Assembly: GCA_039028635.1 (NCBI GenBank)
Contig: JBCCHV010000004.1
Coordinates: 1 to 64,000 of the forward strand
DNA: 64,000 nt
From: Acidobacteriota bacterium
Lineage (GTDB): Bacteria; Acidobacteriota; Thermoanaerobaculia; Multivoradales; JBCCEF01
Direction: 5' to 3'
Shown: piece after piece, positions 10,958-19,809 of the stretch
Numbering within the stretch: position 1 is the stretch's first letter
How the letters are laid out: the number at the start of each line of letters is the position of its first letter
Translations under genes and position numbers: made by a program
The notes under the pieces: generated by a model
What the model was told of the DNA's origin: nothing
Database searches by the model: none
What the model saw: the letters and a program-made list of their open reading frames with translations, nothing else

Positions 10958-12115
10958 TCAAGACTCGAACGAAAGCTCTCCCTTTTCCAGGCTTTCGAAG
11001 GGGTCGTCGACAGGAGCCGGACGAGGCACGGCTCGGGTGAGTTCGAAGAGGCTCGGCGCCGCCAGGTAGTAACGGCCTCGCTTCTTTCCCATGGGCTCGA
11101 GGAAGCCTGCCTCGACCAGGAGGCCGAGATCCCTCCCCGCGGCCCGCATGGAGACATCGGTCAGCTTGCGATAGGTGGCGTTTCTGACCTTTGCCCCGAG
11201 AACCGCATCGGCCATCGCCTGAACGGTTCGCTCGGGAAGATCAAGTCGCTCTGCAGCCTCATCCAGCACGTCGAAGAGCTGCTGATAAAAGGTCGAGCGC
11301 CTCATCAGAGTCGTGGCTTGACGGTAGTGAGCCGTCAGCATGAAGCGAATCCAAGCTCGGGTGTCTCGCATCGGATTCCAGCGGCCCTGGCCAACCTCGG
11401 CCAGGACGCGGTAATAGTCGCGGGTATTGCGGCCGAGATACTCTTCGACGCTCGCAAAAGCTGGATGGAGGACTCCGGAGCGGGCGAGAACCAGGCTCTG
11501 AAGGCAGCGTCCCATCCTGCCGTTGCCATCCGAGTAGGGATGAATCATGACCAGATTGAGGTGGGCCATGGCCGCCTTCACCACCGGATGAAGATCCTCG
11601 TGCCTCTGTAAATCCTCGATCAGCGCCTGCATCAAATCGCTCAGAGACTCTGCCGGCGGCGCATCGTAGACGATCTCGTTTCGTTCACCATCGACAACGA
11701 AAATCGGCCCGGTTCTCCAATTGCCCGGTCGCCTCACCAGATCGAAATCGAGCATCATGAAGTGCAACGAGTTGAGGAAGCCGACCGAGTACTCGAAGTA
11801 GGGCACCCCGGCTTGCTGTAGGACCATCGTCATGGCTCGCCGGTATCCGGCGACGGCAAACCAGTTCTCTGACTTCTCGTCGATCGGCTCTTCGCCCTCG
11901 ACGGCGGCCACGGCATCGTCTACCGAAACGACAATACCCTCGATGCTGTTGGAGGCCCGGACCGCCGTGGCAAAGGTATTGCGTCGCAGCAACCCAAACC
12001 AGCGCTTGGGCTGAAAGCGATAAACCATCTGGCGCTTCAGCTCATCGACATGAGCCAGCACAGAGGTCTCGGAGCTCGTTAGCTCCGGAGGAACAAAGAG
12101 GTCAACTCGGCCCAT
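10958..12115 (-). CDS. Fic-domain protein (AMP-transferase family)
   Basis: A 385-residue protein of the Fic family, which usually transfers AMP from ATP to Ser, Thr or Tyr of target proteins. The catalytic loop HPYSDGNGRMGR (about residues 194-207) has the full HPFxDGNGRxxR pattern. An N-terminal inhibitory helix SNSIEG (residues 55-60) fits the (S/T)xxxE(G/N) motif, marking a class II self-inhibited Fic. The C-terminal ~120 residues resemble a winged-helix/Fic-associated domain (VRNATYRKLTDVSMRAAGRDL, then a wing near KKRGRYYLA). It sits alone between the heat-shock operon and pilT, preceded by its own inverted repeat. No separate antitoxin gene is seen, which suits a built-in inhibitor. 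The target is unknown. Confidence 0.92.
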   Translation of the reverse strand: MGRVDLFVPPELTSSETSVLAHVDELKRQMVYRFQPKRWFGLLRRNTFATAVRASNSIEGIVVSVDDAVAAVEGEEPIDEKSENWFAVAGYRRAMTMVLQQAGVPYFEYSVGFLNSLHFMMLDFDLVRRPGNWRTGPIFVVDGERNEIVYDAPPAESLSDLMQALIEDLQRHEDLHPVVKAAMAHLNLVMIHPYSDGNGRMGRCLQSLVLARSGVLHPAFASVEEYLGRNTRDYYRVLAEVGQGRWNPMRDTRAWIRFMLTAHYRQATTLMRRSTFYQQLFDVLDEAAERLDLPERTVQAMADAVLGAKVRNATYRKLTDVSMRAAGRDLGLLVEAGFLEPMGKKRGRYYLAAPSLFELTRAVPRPAPVDDPFESLEKGELSFES

Positions 12116-12132
12116 GGCCGAATCATAACACC

Positions 12133-12162
12133 CATCATGGCCGATTTATTATTACCATGATG
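12133..12162 (-). promoter_or_regulatory. Inverted repeat upstream of the Fic gene
   Basis: Perfect 8-bp arms CATCATGG (12133-12140) and CCATGATG (12155-12162) flank the AT-rich spacer CCGATTTATTATTA. The site lies 18-47 bp upstream of the Fic start in locally AT-rich DNA that should contain the promoter. It could be an operator, possibly for the Fic protein's own winged-helix-like C-terminus. The symmetry is seen; the role is inferred. Confidence 0.45.
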
Positions 12163-12208
12163 ACCTTTATCTTTCGGCAAATCCTCTAGAAGGTTCCGAC
12201 GGACCTTG

Positions 12209-12907
12209 TCAGCGGCAGAGGAGTAAGGCCGCGCCGGCGAGGGCGGCGGTTTCTACTCTGAGGACTCTTTCGCCGAAGCAGACGCGATGCCAGGGCTGGT
12301 CGGCGAGGTGTTGGCGCTCGGCGTCGGACCAGCCGCCTTCGGAGCCGATGAGGAGAACGGCGGGGGCGGCATCGGCGACCGCTGGCGGGGAGGCTCCGGT
12401 GGTATCGAGGAGCCAGCGACTCTTGGGATCGGCGAAGGCCGCGAGGGCCGAGAGCTCTTGCCAGTCATGGACGCCGGTGATCTCCGGGAGCCGGGAGCGA
12501 TGGCTTTGTTCGAGGGCCGAGGCGGCGACGCGGCGCAGGCGATCGAAGTCTTTGGGCCGCAGGTCGCGGGCGGCGCGCTCGGTAGCGAGGAAGCGCACCG
12601 CCGCGACGCCGAGCTCGGTGGCCTTTTCCACCAGCCAGGCGGCGCGCTCGCGGCGAAAGGGCGAGACCAGCAGCTCGACGCGGCGAGCGGCCTCGTGCCC
12701 CGGAGCGGCGTCGCCCAAGGCGACGCGGGCGCTCGTCTTGTCGACCGCCGCGACCTTTCCCCAGCGGGCCCGGCCGTGGCCGTCGGTGAGACGCAGGGCG
12801 GCCCCCACCGGCAGACGGCGGGCGCGAAACAGGTGACGGTAGCGGTCGCCCTCGATGACCGCCTCCTCGGCCGCCAGCTCTTCGGGGTCGACGAGGGTGG
12901 TGATCAT
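12209..12907 (-). CDS. rsmE: 16S rRNA (uracil-1498-N3)-methyltransferase RsmE
   Basis: SPOUT-fold methyltransferase of 232 residues that modifies U1498 of 16S rRNA using S-adenosylmethionine. An N-terminal PUA-like domain (YRHLFRARRLPVGAALRLTDG) precedes the knot region with LLIGSEGGWSDAE and GERVLRVETAALAGA, the family's cofactor-binding trefoil motifs. The ATG at 12907 is chosen because homologues begin there, 13 bases after the prmA stop; a longer form would overlap prmA. It is the last gene of the dnaJ-prmA-rsmE run, a common order in bacteria. Confidence 0.92.
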   Translation of the reverse strand: MITTLVDPEELAAEEAVIEGDRYRHLFRARRLPVGAALRLTDGHGRARWGKVAAVDKTSARVALGDAAPGHEAARRVELLVSPFRRERAAWLVEKATELGVAAVRFLATERAARDLRPKDFDRLRRVAASALEQSHRSRLPEITGVHDWQELSALAAFADPKSRWLLDTTGASPPAVADAAPAVLLIGSEGGWSDAERQHLADQPWHRVCFGERVLRVETAALAGAALLLCR

Positions 12908-12920
12908 GGTCGCCCCGTGG

Positions 12921-13769
12921 TCATCGCAGTCGGAAAGCGATCCAGTCACCGTCGGTGCGCTCGCCGGCGGGCTCGAAGCCGAGGCCGCGCCAGCGCGCCA
13001 AGACTTCGTCGCGACGAACCGTGAGCACTCCGGAGAGGATCACCTCGGCACCGTCGCGACAACGAGCCACGAGTCCGGCGAGATCCGCGTCGATGCGTTC
13101 CGGCAGGACGTTGATCACCAGGCGATCGAAGGTCGCGGCCCCCAGAGCGGCGGCCGAGCCGGCGAAACAGCGCGGCGCGCAATGGTTGAGGGAAGCGTTG
13201 TGGCGAGCGTGGATCATCGCTACCGGATCGAGGTCGAAAGCCACCACCGCAGCGGCCCCGAGGCGTTCGGCGGCGAAGGCGAGGATTCCGCTGCCGGTGC
13301 CGACATCGAGGACCCGAGCCCCTGCGCAGCCGGCGTCTTCGAGCAACGCGATGGCCAGGCGAGTGGTCTCGTGGCTGCCGACGCCGAAGGCCTCACGGGC
13401 CGGGATCCGCAAGAGCGATCGCCCGGACGACCGATCGGCCGTCGCCGGAGGACGGTCCAAACCGGCGGCAGGATCCCGCGGATCGATCACGAAACCGCGA
13501 CCGACCTCGAAGGGCACCGCCAGAGCCCAGTAGGTGGCGAGCCAATCCTGGTCTGCAAAGGCCCGCGTCTCCGCCAGCCGGACGCCTCGCGCTTGCCAGA
13601 CGGCATCCACCGCCGGCGCCGCCTGTCGCGGAAAGTAGGCGGTGAGCATCAGGTCGGAGCCCACGGAGTCGCACTGAACTCCCAGGGTGCCGTGATCCCA
13701 CAGCCAGGCCACCAGCTCCTCTTCGAGGGCCGGAGGCAGCTGAAATCGCAATTGTTGGTAGTCGCTCAT
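12921..13769 (-). CDS. prmA: Ribosomal protein L11 methyltransferase
   Basis: A 282-residue class I methyltransferase that modifies ribosomal protein L11. An N-terminal substrate-recognition domain (QQLRFQLPPALEEELVAWLW...) is joined to the catalytic domain. The family motif AFGVGSHETT is followed by the SAM-binding motif VLDVGTGSGILAFAAERLGA, the acidic DLDP, and NVLPE in place of the usual NIL. It lies between dnaJ and rsmE with short gaps and is probably co-transcribed. Confidence 0.9.
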   Translation of the reverse strand: MSDYQQLRFQLPPALEEELVAWLWDHGTLGVQCDSVGSDLMLTAYFPRQAAPAVDAVWQARGVRLAETRAFADQDWLATYWALAVPFEVGRGFVIDPRDPAAGLDRPPATADRSSGRSLLRIPAREAFGVGSHETTRLAIALLEDAGCAGARVLDVGTGSGILAFAAERLGAAAVVAFDLDPVAMIHARHNASLNHCAPRCFAGSAAALGAATFDRLVINVLPERIDADLAGLVARCRDGAEVILSGVLTVRRDEVLARWRGLGFEPAGERTDGDWIAFRLR

Positions 13770-13808
13770 CGGCCGCCGCCGGGGCGGGCTCTCGCAGCGT
13801 CGCCGCCG

Positions 13809-14930
13809 CTAGCCGAAGACCTTCTTCTTGACCTTGTCGAGCACCGTCTGGCCATCTCCGACCTTGCTGCCGGAGATCTCGGCCAGACGCCGCAGCAGGT
13901 CGACCTCCTCTTCGTTGAGGTCCCGCAGCCGCGGCACTTCCACCTCGATCCGCACCATGTGATCGCCGCGACCGGCGCGGTCGAGGCGCTCGATGCCCTT
14001 GCCGCGCATGCGGAACTCGCGCCCGTGCTCGGTGCCGGATGGCACTTCGAGGGAGACCTTGCCATGCAGGGTCTCGACCTCGCAGGTAGCCCCCAGCACC
14101 GCCTGCGGGTAGCTGATGGGGAGGCGGCTGAAGACGTGTGGCCCCTCGCGCCGCAGATGCTCGTGAGGCTCGACGCCGATCACCACGAAGAGGTCTCCCG
14201 GCGGGCCGCCGAAGCGTCCGTGCTCGCCTTCACCGGTGAGACGCAAACGCGAGCCGTCCTCGACGCCGGCGGGAATGTTGACTTCCAGAGTGCGCTCCTG
14301 CTCGCGGCGCCCCTCGCCGCGACAGGCGATGCAGGGGTCGGTCACCAAGGTGCCCTGTCCACCACACTGAGGACAGGTCCGCGCCACCGAGAAGAAGCCC
14401 TGGTTGAAGCGCACCTGGCCGTGGCCACCGCAGGTGGCACAGGCCTTGGGCGGCTCCTTGCCGGCGCTCCCGGAGCCCTCGCAGGTGTCGCAGGTCTCGA
14501 GGCGCGGAATGCGCAGCTTCTCGGGCGTTCCGAAGGCTGCCTTCTCGAAGCTCAGCACCAGGTCGTAGCGCAGATCGGCACCGCGGCGCGGCGCCCGCGG
14601 ACCGCGCCGCCGGTTGCCGCCGAGGCCGAAGATGTCACCCAAGATGTCCGAGAAGTCGGCGAAGATGGTGGGATCGAAGCCCCCGGCACCGGCTCCGCCG
14701 CCGCCCACACCGGAGTGGCCAAAGCGGTCGTAGCGAGCTCGCTTATCGGCGTCCGACAGCACCGAGTAAGCCTCCGTCGCCTCCTTGAAGCGATCCTCCG
14801 CCTCGGTGTCTCCGGGATTGCGATCCGGGTGGTACTTGACCGCCAGTTTGCGGTAGGCGGACTTGATCTCTTGATCGTTGGCGCCGCGCTCGATGCCCAG
14901 CACCTCGTAGTAGTCACGTTTCGAAGCCAT
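13809..14930 (-). CDS. dnaJ: Chaperone DnaJ
   Basis: Class A J-protein of 373 residues that delivers clients to DnaK and stimulates its ATPase. The J domain has YHPDRNPGD with the key HPD. A Gly-rich linker follows (GHSGVGGGGAGAGG), then four zinc-finger repeats (CDTCEGSG, CATCGGHG, CPQCGGQG, CIACRGEG) and two beta-barrel substrate domains. The start is taken as the ATG giving MASKRDYYEVLG; a GTG 15 bases upstream with a GAGG ribosome site is an alternative. It follows dnaK after an 89-base gap. Confidence 0.96.
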   Translation of the reverse strand: MASKRDYYEVLGIERGANDQEIKSAYRKLAVKYHPDRNPGDTEAEDRFKEATEAYSVLSDADKRARYDRFGHSGVGGGGAGAGGFDPTIFADFSDILGDIFGLGGNRRRGPRAPRRGADLRYDLVLSFEKAAFGTPEKLRIPRLETCDTCEGSGSAGKEPPKACATCGGHGQVRFNQGFFSVARTCPQCGGQGTLVTDPCIACRGEGRREQERTLEVNIPAGVEDGSRLRLTGEGEHGRFGGPPGDLFVVIGVEPHEHLRREGPHVFSRLPISYPQAVLGATCEVETLHGKVSLEVPSGTEHGREFRMRGKGIERLDRAGRGDHMVRIEVEVPRLRDLNEEEVDLLRRLAEISGSKVGDGQTVLDKVKKKVFG

Positions 14931-15019
14931 ATCGCGTCGACTCACTCAGCCGCCCTCGAATCGTGGGGCGGACGAAATTCCAGAAAAAAGATCGAACCGG
15001 GCCGATTCCCGTCGGGAAT

Positions 15020-16834
<1,815 letters not shown>

Positions 16835-16876
16835 CGCTCTAAAGCCTCCGGCGCGCCAAAATTCGGCGCGCCGTGT

Positions 16877-17500
16877 CTAGTCCTTGCTCTCCACCGGCAC
16901 GGCCACCTCGACGATGGCCGGGCGCAGAAGGCGATCGTGCAGCCGGTAGCCCTTCTGCATCTCCTGGACCACCACCGGGTCCAGCACCGCCGGGTCCTCG
17001 CGCTTCGATACCGCCTCGTGAATCGAGGGGTCGAAGGGCTCTCCCTCGGCGGCGACCTCTTCGACGCCCTGGCGCTTGAGGACGTCCAGAAGCTGACGCA
17101 AGATCAGCTCGACCCCTTGGCGCAGATCGTCCGCCGATCCGCCGGCAGTCAGCGCCCGCTCGAAGTTGTCGACCACCGCCAACATCTCGCGGGTCGACTC
17201 CACCAGGGCGTAGCGCTTCGATTCCCGCAGCTCGCGCTCGGAGCGCTTGCGGTAGTTCTCGAAGTCGGCGAGGGTGCGGACGGAGCGCTCCCGCACTTCC
17301 CGAACCTCCTGGCGCAGACGCAGCACCTCTTCCTCGAAGCCTTCGCCGGCACGCCGGCTCCCGCCCCGTTCCTCGACCTCTTCGACGGCCGCGACGGCAT
17401 CCCTCACGACCGCTTCCAGATCGTCGCCTCCGGTCTCTTCCAAGTTCAACTCCGCGGAGGACTCCTCCAGCCCATCCGACCGCATCTTCGACTTATTCAT
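16877..17500 (-). CDS. grpE: Nucleotide exchange factor GrpE
   Basis: A 207-residue cofactor that releases ADP from DnaK. It has an acidic N-terminus, a long coiled coil (EEEVLRLRQEVREVRERSVRTLADFENYRKRSERE) and a C-terminal beta domain with EPFDPSIHEAV and a final VAVPVESKD. LADFENYRKR is the conserved family segment. It lies 80 bases after hrcA and 42 bases before dnaK on the same strand. The ribosome site before the ATG is weak. Confidence 0.94.
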   Translation of the reverse strand: MNKSKMRSDGLEESSAELNLEETGGDDLEAVVRDAVAAVEEVEERGGSRRAGEGFEEEVLRLRQEVREVRERSVRTLADFENYRKRSERELRESKRYALVESTREMLAVVDNFERALTAGGSADDLRQGVELILRQLLDVLKRQGVEEVAAEGEPFDPSIHEAVSKREDPAVLDPVVVQEMQKGYRLHDRLLRPAIVEVAVPVESKD

Positions 17501-17580
17501 GATGATTCGGTCTCAACTCATCGGTAAATAATCTCACTCGGCGCAATAGAAGCTCCGCCCAACGACGGAGCGAAACGAAA

Positions 17581-18657
17581 TCAACTCGAATCGCGAACCT
17601 TCGATTCCACTCCCTCGTCGAGGGCTCGGCTCAGGCTCTCGCCGACGTAGTCGACCAGCGGAATGATGCGCTGGTAGGCCATCCGCGACGGTCCGAAGAC
17701 GCCGAGCGTTCCGAGAGGGCGGTCGCCGACCCGGTAGGTCGTCGCCACCAGAGAGAAATCCAGCGGCGAGGTCAGGTCACTGTCGGCACCGATCAACACC
17801 CGCAAGCCGGTGCCGCTCATGCAGCGATTGAGCATATCGACCAGCCGCACGCGATCGGCGAAGGTCTCCATCAGGGTGCGCACCCGCTCGAGGTCCGCCA
17901 GCTCCGGCTGACCGAGCACCGTCGAAGCACCGTCGACCCGCACTTCCGGCACCGATCGCACCCGCAAACCTTCGCGGGCGAGCTCGATGGCGGTCGACAG
18001 CATACGGTCCATCTGGGCGCGCTCTTCATTCATCAAGGCGAGAATCCGGCTGCGGATCTCCTGCATCGACACGCCGGAGAAGTTGGCGTTCAGGTAGTTA
18101 GAGATCTCGACCAGTTTTTCACCGGCGATCGGCTCACTGGTCTCGATCACCTTGTTGTCGACGAATCCCGCCGCCGAAACCACCACGCAGAGCACCTTGC
18201 GGCCACTCATCGGCACGAAGTTGATCGCCTCGAGCACGGCCTCGCCGAGGGCCGGGCCGACCACGATGCCGACCTGCTGGGTGAGCTCCGAGAGCACGTG
18301 GGAAGTGGCCGCCATCAGCTCTTCCGGATCTTCCGACGAAGCCTTGAGGTGTTCGTGAACAAAGCGCCGGTGGCGCGCCGGCACTCCACGTCCGGACATC
18401 ATCGAGTCGATGAACAGGTGGTAGGCCTCGCCGGTGGGTACCCGGCCGGCCGAAGTGTGCGGCTGAATCAGGAATCCCCAGTCTTCGAGATCGGCCATCA
18501 CGTTGCGAATCGTCGCCGCCGACAGGCCGAGTCCGCCCTGCTTGGCGACGGCCCGCGAGCTCACCGGTTCCGCATCGAGAACGTAGGTGGCGATAATCGC
18601 CTTCAGAATCTCGCGATGGCGGGTGTCGAGATCGACCTTTGGGGATTCACGGCTCAC
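17581..18657 (-). CDS. hrcA: Heat-inducible transcription repressor HrcA
   Basis: A 358-residue repressor of class I heat-shock genes. The N-terminal winged helix is clear: LDTRHREILKAIIATYVLDAEPVSSRAVAK, then LSAATIRNVMADLEDWGFL and HTSAGRVPTGEAY. A GAF-like domain with an inserted dimerisation segment follows. The GTG start is chosen because the conserved region begins eight residues later and no ribosome site precedes it. Instead a TACAAT -10 box lies 6 bases upstream, so the mRNA may be leaderless. HrcA normally binds the CIRCE element, but I found no CIRCE in front of hrcA, grpE, dnaK or dnaJ. Confidence 0.94.
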   Translation of the reverse strand: MSRESPKVDLDTRHREILKAIIATYVLDAEPVSSRAVAKQGGLGLSAATIRNVMADLEDWGFLIQPHTSAGRVPTGEAYHLFIDSMMSGRGVPARHRRFVHEHLKASSEDPEELMAATSHVLSELTQQVGIVVGPALGEAVLEAINFVPMSGRKVLCVVVSAAGFVDNKVIETSEPIAGEKLVEISNYLNANFSGVSMQEIRSRILALMNEERAQMDRMLSTAIELAREGLRVRSVPEVRVDGASTVLGQPELADLERVRTLMETFADRVRLVDMLNRCMSGTGLRVLIGADSDLTSPLDFSLVATTYRVGDRPLGTLGVFGPSRMAYQRIIPLVDYVGESLSRALDEGVESKVRDSS

Positions 18658-18674
18658 CGAACTATTGTAACGCA
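18658..18674. promoter_or_regulatory. Symmetric bidirectional promoter between hrcA and the DUF2520 gene
   Basis: The two divergent GTG start codons are separated by only 17 bases. The centre TATTGTA reads as a -10 on both strands: TATTGT (18663-18668) rightwards and TACAAT (18669-18664) leftwards. Exactly 6 bases separate each -10 from its GTG, so both transcripts would start at or next to the start codon. TTGGGG at 18639-18644 is a possible rightward -35; the leftward -35 is weak (TTTGCT). Geometry is seen; promoter activity is inferred. Confidence 0.55.
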
Positions 18675-19511
18675 GTGAACGGCAAGCAAAGGCTTTGGAG
18701 CAACATCGCCCTGGTGGGCGCGGGCAAGGTCGGAACCAGCCTGGTGGCCTGGCTTCATGCCCACGGCGCACAGGTCGCACAGGTGGCGACGCGGCGCTCC
18801 GGCGATGGCGGCGAGCAGCTCGCCCGCCGCTACGGTGCGAGGGCCACCCCGCTGGAGGATTTCTCGAGTGCGGGTAGCGACCTCCTGCTGCTGGCGGTGG
18901 CCGACCCCGCCCTCGACCAAGTGGTCGCCGGATTGGCCCAGCGGCCACAGGCCGATGTCGCCCTGCACACCGCCGGCAGCCGTGGGGCCAGCGCCCTCGC
19001 TGCCCTGCGCCATGGGACTCCCGAGATCGCCCTCGGCAGCCTCCATCCACTGAAAGCCTTTCCGACGCCGCGGCCGGATGTCGCCGATGCCGCCGGCGTT
19101 TTTTTCGCCCTCGACGGCGACCCGCCGGCCGTCGCCCTCGGTCTCGAGTTGGCCCACCTCTGGGGCGGCAGAGCGGCGGTCATCTCAGAAGACAAACGGC
19201 TGGCCTACCACGCGGCGGCGACCCTCGCCGCCGGCGGCGTGGTCACCCTGCTGGCCGCCGCCGCCGACCTCGGTCGGCGCCTCGGCCTGCCGGCGGAGGT
19301 CGCCGAAGGCTACTTGGCCCTGGCACGGGGAGCCCTCGATCAGGCCGAAACGGCCGCACCCGACTTCGAGCGAGCCATCACCGGGCCGGTGGCGCGCGGT
19401 GACGAGGCGACCTTCCGCCAGCACCTCGAAGCCCTCGCCGGCAGCGCACCCGAGCTCAAGCCGCTGCTCGAGGAGCTCGCCGCGGCGACGCGGCGCTTAC
19501 GCGACGCCTAG
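18675..19511 (+). CDS. Rossmann-like and DUF2520 domain protein (putative NAD(P)-dependent oxidoreductase)
   Basis: A 278-residue protein. The N-terminal nucleotide-binding fold is shown by ALVGAGKVGTSLV (GxGxxG type), RRS and LLLLAVADPALDQV. The middle has GSLHPLKAF, and the C-terminal half is helical (DKRLAYHAAATLAAGGVVTLLAAA), as in the F420/NADP-dependent oxidoreductase-like DUF2520 family, related to ketopantoate and 6-phosphogluconate reductases. In some genomes these genes sit near pantothenate synthesis, but not here. The GTG at 18675 lies 6 bases after a -10-like box, so it may be leaderless. The stop codon is formed by the first bases of repeat A2. The substrate is unknown. Confidence 0.8.
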   Translation: MNGKQRLWSNIALVGAGKVGTSLVAWLHAHGAQVAQVATRRSGDGGEQLARRYGARATPLEDFSSAGSDLLLLAVADPALDQVVAGLAQRPQADVALHTAGSRGASALAALRHGTPEIALGSLHPLKAFPTPRPDVADAAGVFFALDGDPPAVALGLELAHLWGGRAAVISEDKRLAYHAAATLAAGGVVTLLAAAADLGRRLGLPAEVAEGYLALARGALDQAETAAPDFERAITGPVARGDEATFRQHLEALAGSAPELKPLLEELAAATRRLRDA

Positions 19512-19695
19512 CAGGTTGCTGAAAAACTCGTCGGCAACCTGCGACCGGGCCCGAGAGGGCCCGGCGGCGAAGCCGTGAGACGGGGTGAGCCCGAAAAATC
19601 GCACTTTTTCGGGCGAGGGGGCGCTCAGCCCCCTGAAATAAACAGCTAGCAGCGCTGGAAAAGTCGCGAATCGGACTTTTTCAGCAGCCTGCTAG
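19508..19695. repeat. Structured repeat, family A, copy 2
   Basis: This 188-bp element starts CTAGCAGGTTGCTGAAAAAC and ends CAGCAGCCTGCTAG. Hairpins in order are GCAGGTTGC / GCAACCTGC (19511-19542), GGGCCC-GAGA-GGGCCC, GCCCGAAAAA / TTTTTCGGGC (19589-19614), and AAAAGTC / GACTTTT (19659-19680). The third stem sits where A1 has GCCCGCACG / CGTGCGGGC, so the stem sequence has changed on both sides while pairing is kept. Its first bases include the TAG stop of the upstream gene. Confidence 0.75.
19659..19681 (+). terminator. Terminator-like hairpin in repeat A2
   Basis: Stem AAAAGTC / GACTTTT with an 8-base loop followed by a T run, about 150 bases after the DUF2520 stop codon. It occupies the same place in the element as the AAGCCGC hairpin in copies A1 and A3 but has a different stem sequence. 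Confidence 0.5.
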
Positions 19696-19809
19696 CCCGG
19701 TCCGCCAGTCAACCGGTGGCGGCTCCCGATACAGAAATCCGTATGTAACGACGGAACGCCGATTCTCGACAGAGAGCAAGAACGATCAACCTGTTCTCAC
19801 GGGGGAGCT

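Noticed and set aside
17501-17580. Possible CIRCE element before grpE
   Set aside because: Only a 6-bp GCTCCG/CGGAGC hairpin is present; the TTAGCACTC arms are missing.
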